Source of the DNA: Chloroflexota bacterium
GTDB taxonomy: Bacteria > Chloroflexota > Anaerolineae > Aggregatilineales > Phototrophicaceae
Reading direction: 5' to 3'
Length of the DNA: 54,481 bases
Assembly (NCBI GenBank): GCA_028875185.1
Contig: JAPPFH010000157.1
Span: 1 to 54,481 of the forward strand
Of this stretch, positions 52,575 through 54,481 are shown piece by piece (positions within the stretch are counted from its first letter, which is position 1; the number at the start of each line of letters is the position of its first letter). The position numbers and the translations under genes are program-made. The notes under the pieces are model-generated. The model had not been told where the DNA came from and made no database searches. It saw only the letters and a program-made list of their open reading frames with translations.

Positions 52575-53873
52575 TCAACCTCCGGCGGCTAATTCCTGCG
52601 AGACGGTCAGCGCGCGTGATTCATGCGTCTCAAGCAATTGCGCGATCCGCGCCCAGATCAATAGAGGCGCCAGCGACACCAGCGCCGCGCCGAAGACGAT
52701 CGCTTGGATGCCTTCGATCCCGGCTGCGTCAATTAAGACGCCGATGATGACGATGCCAATGCTCTGCACCAATTCGAATCCGGCGAAATCAAGCGAAAAG
52801 GCGCGCCCCAGATACTCATCGGGCACGACCTGCTGTATGATCACTGAGCTGTAGGTCCAGTTGATCGAGCCGCCCATCGCGCGCACAACAACGGCAAATA
52901 CCAGGAATTCCAACGAAGGCGCCAGCCCCCAAAGCAGCCAGCCAAGCGCCATTAGACCGAACCCGATGATAATCAGCCGGCGCAGGATGCTGACCGAACC
53001 ATCGCTGAATCGATTCGTGATTAGCGGACCGGCAATAGCGCCGAAGCCGAATGCCGCCCAGAGAATCGCCATCGATGTGATGCCCTGGTCACCCAGAATG
53101 AATACCTGCGTACCATAAATGATCAGCACCGTATCCGAGCTGGTGACGCTCAATCCCATTTTGACCAGCAGCGGCGCGCCCGCGCGCGGATGCTTCAGCA
53201 GAAAGCGAATGCCGTCGGCGAATGTACGCTGAGATTTGACTTTGACCTTGCGCGTTGTTTGATTGATCTCGGAACGGGGCGTCTCCGGTACCGCGATGGC
53301 GACCACCAGCAGCGCCGAGATGACAAAGGTCAGCGAATCTATCAGCAGCGCCGCCTGCGTGCCAAGGAGCTCGGCGACAAGACCGCCAGTGATAGCGCCG
53401 ATTGCCAGCATCGCCGACCAGGTCACGCTGCTCAGCGTGTTCCCAATGATCAACTGATGACGATAGAGGATGCTGGGCATGATCGCGTTACGCGCCGGCT
53501 CGAACAATGAAGAAACCATGAACTGGATGATGATGAATACATAGACCAGCGGCAGGTATTCCGGACCTTGCGTTGTGAAAAGCAAGCCAAGAACTGCGAG
53601 CGCGCGTAGAATATCACTGGCGATCAATAGGCGTTTGCGATCGAAGCGATCGGCCAACACGCCGGCCAAGGGACGCATCAAAAGCGGCGGGACAAGGCGG
53701 GCGATGAGAAAAGCGCTAACGGCGACGCCCTGGTTGCCGCTGCCTTCGGTATAAGACACGATCAGCGCGGAGATGACGATGGTGCTGAACCAATCGCCGA
53801 GCAGGCTGACGAGCTGCGCCGCCCACAATTTGGCGAAATCGCGGTTGCTGCTTAAGAGCTTGACGTATTCCAT
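52575..53873 (-). CDS. Major facilitator superfamily exporter (MFS_3, EntS-like)
   Basis: Twelve hydrophobic segments in 432 residues. The N terminus (FAKLWAAQLVSLLGDWFS) and GVLADRFDRKRLLIASD, with the MFS motif A, are typical of the MFS_3 group related to enterobactin and macrolide exporters. The ATG at 53873 is chosen because similarity begins immediately; a much longer in-frame extension is arginine-rich and unlike the family. The B3/4 gene follows directly and is probably cotranscribed. The exported compound is unknown. Confidence 0.88.
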   Translation of the reverse strand: MEYVKLLSSNRDFAKLWAAQLVSLLGDWFSTIVISALIVSYTEGSGNQGVAVSAFLIARLVPPLLMRPLAGVLADRFDRKRLLIASDILRALAVLGLLFTTQGPEYLPLVYVFIIIQFMVSSLFEPARNAIMPSILYRHQLIIGNTLSSVTWSAMLAIGAITGGLVAELLGTQAALLIDSLTFVISALLVVAIAVPETPRSEINQTTRKVKVKSQRTFADGIRFLLKHPRAGAPLLVKMGLSVTSSDTVLIIYGTQVFILGDQGITSMAILWAAFGFGAIAGPLITNRFSDGSVSILRRLIIIGFGLMALGWLLWGLAPSLEFLVFAVVVRAMGGSINWTYSSVIIQQVVPDEYLGRAFSLDFAGFELVQSIGIVIIGVLIDAAGIEGIQAIVFGAALVSLAPLLIWARIAQLLETHESRALTVSQELAAGG

Positions 53874-54032
53874 GCGTGTTTCCGATCGCGAATCGGTAGT
53901 GTACAGCACAACTGGGAACGATGCACGGCGGAAAGGCGCGCGGTCATTGGCGGGCTGCCCGCAGGCGTCCGGCGCGCGGTCAGCGAATTGAAGCAATTGC
54001 AAAATCAGCAAGGCTCTCGAAAGGAGACTGCG

Positions 54033-54428
54033 ATGGACGGTCTGCTTTATGTTGGGATGGGCGGCTTCTTTGGCGCCAACGCGCGTTATTTGCTTACGCT
54101 TTGGGTCGATGACGTGATGACGCTGCGCTGGGGTTCCTTCCCGTATGGGACCTTGTTTGTGAATGTCATCGGGTCGTTCGGGTTGGCTTTTTTGAGCGTC
54201 TGGTTCAGCGCCAAAACGGGCATGTCTCCGCAATTGCGGCTGCTCGCGGGCGCGGGTTTCTTCGGCGCGTTCACGACTTTTTCGACATTCGCTAATGATA
54301 GCATGGCGATGCTGCAGGGCGGCGCCACAGCCTCGTTTTTGCTCAATTTGTTATTGAACAACGCTTGCTGTTTGCTCGGCGTCGCGCTGGGCTTGTTGCT
54401 GGGGAATCGACTTTTTGGATTGACGTAG
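54033..54428 (+). CDS. crcB: Fluoride ion channel CrcB (Fluc)
   Basis: Small dual-topology membrane protein that lets fluoride leave the cell. The 131 residues contain four helices with GTLFVNVIGSF (conserved Asn) and FGAFTTFSTF, the fluoride-path motif. AAGGAGA lies five bases before the ATG at 54033. The usual fluoride riboswitch (crcB motif) could not be recognised in the 159-base spacer to the divergent MFS gene, which holds only a direct repeat GGCGCGCGGTCA.. near 53936 and 53970. A partner Fluc gene is not seen. Confidence 0.92.
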   Translation: MDGLLYVGMGGFFGANARYLLTLWVDDVMTLRWGSFPYGTLFVNVIGSFGLAFLSVWFSAKTGMSPQLRLLAGAGFFGAFTTFSTFANDSMAMLQGGATASFLLNLLLNNACCLLGVALGLLLGNRLFGLT

Positions 54429-54481
54429 GGAGTGGTGAATTTCATTGATAGCGCGACAAACCCCCATCCCCCGGCCCCTTG
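54428..54481. repeat. Short intergenic repeats at the right edge
   Basis: GGGAGTGGTGAA (54428-54439) is another copy of the TTCACCACTCCC family, overlapping the last base of crcB. It is followed by CCCCCATCCCCCGGCCCCTT, also present in split form near 46700. The window ends inside this repeat. Confidence 0.6.

Noticed and set aside
53874-54032. Fluoride riboswitch upstream of crcB
   Set aside because: The conserved bases and pseudoknot arrangement of the crcB motif could not be placed; only a GGCGCGCGGTCA direct repeat is seen.
53874-54233. A longer N terminus for the MFS exporter
   Set aside because: The extension is basic, non-hydrophobic, antisense to crcB, and similarity starts at the ATG at 53873.

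Overview
The window looks like a piece of a Chloroflexota genome, probably Anaerolineae. The evidence is indirect: Liv- and Dpp-type binding proteins with Gram-positive-like signal peptides, many sugar and organic-acid catabolic genes, sulfatases with phytanoyl-CoA dioxygenase (PhyH) relatives, and GTAGGGGCG-type hairpin repeats between genes. No rRNA or taxonomic marker is present, so this assignment is inference. Gene-dense DNA is clearly GC-rich; the first ~0.9 kb is visibly AT-richer and carries the 3' part of a helicase gene plus the only RNA gene, tRNA-Glu(UUC).

Layout. (1) 1-2.2 kb: helicase fragment, tRNA-Glu, a zinc-less MDR dehydrogenase. (2) 2.2-7.8 kb: a repeat-rich spacer, a GH127 beta-L-arabinofuranosidase, an N-terminally truncated sugar-binding protein fused to its 3' edge, and two intact sugar permeases. 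(3) 7.8-13.4 kb, minus strand: branched-chain amino acid/amide transporter (binding protein, livH, livM, livG, livF); its LivH has an unusual duplicated N-terminal extension. (4) 13.9-23.4 kb, plus strand: oligopeptide binding protein and two permeases, a membrane-embedded spermidine-synthase-like protein, an S9 peptidase, a sugar isomerase/epimerase and a Gfo/Idh/MocA oxidoreductase. (5) 23.5-31.5 kb: GH51 arabinofuranosidase, glycogen phosphorylase, a sulfatase, a DapA-family aldolase/lyase and an enolase-superfamily enzyme. (6) 31.5-41.6 kb, minus strand: an apparent eight-gene operon with a sugar ABC transporter, sulfatase, an unrecognised 461-residue protein, PhyH dioxygenase, FAD-dependent oxidoreductase and a second PhyH. 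This is the best candidate for an undescribed catabolic system. (7) 41.9-54.5 kb: isomerase/epimerase divergent from an SDR-amidase-lactate-permease-family group, a repeat island, a TPP enzyme divergent from an aminotransferase, then TauE/SafE permease, methyltransferase, B3/4-domain protein, MFS exporter and CrcB fluoride channel.

How it fits together: the region is mostly a nutrient-scavenging locus. Oligosaccharides, peptides, amino acids and probably sulfated or methylated small molecules are imported by ABC systems and processed inside the cell; neither sulfatase and neither arabinofuranosidase shows a signal peptide. None of the sugar or peptide ABC systems has its own ATPase here, so shared ATPases must lie elsewhere. 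Good -35/-10 promoters can be read before several transcription units, and each of the three binding-protein/permease junctions in the sugar and peptide systems has a hairpin.
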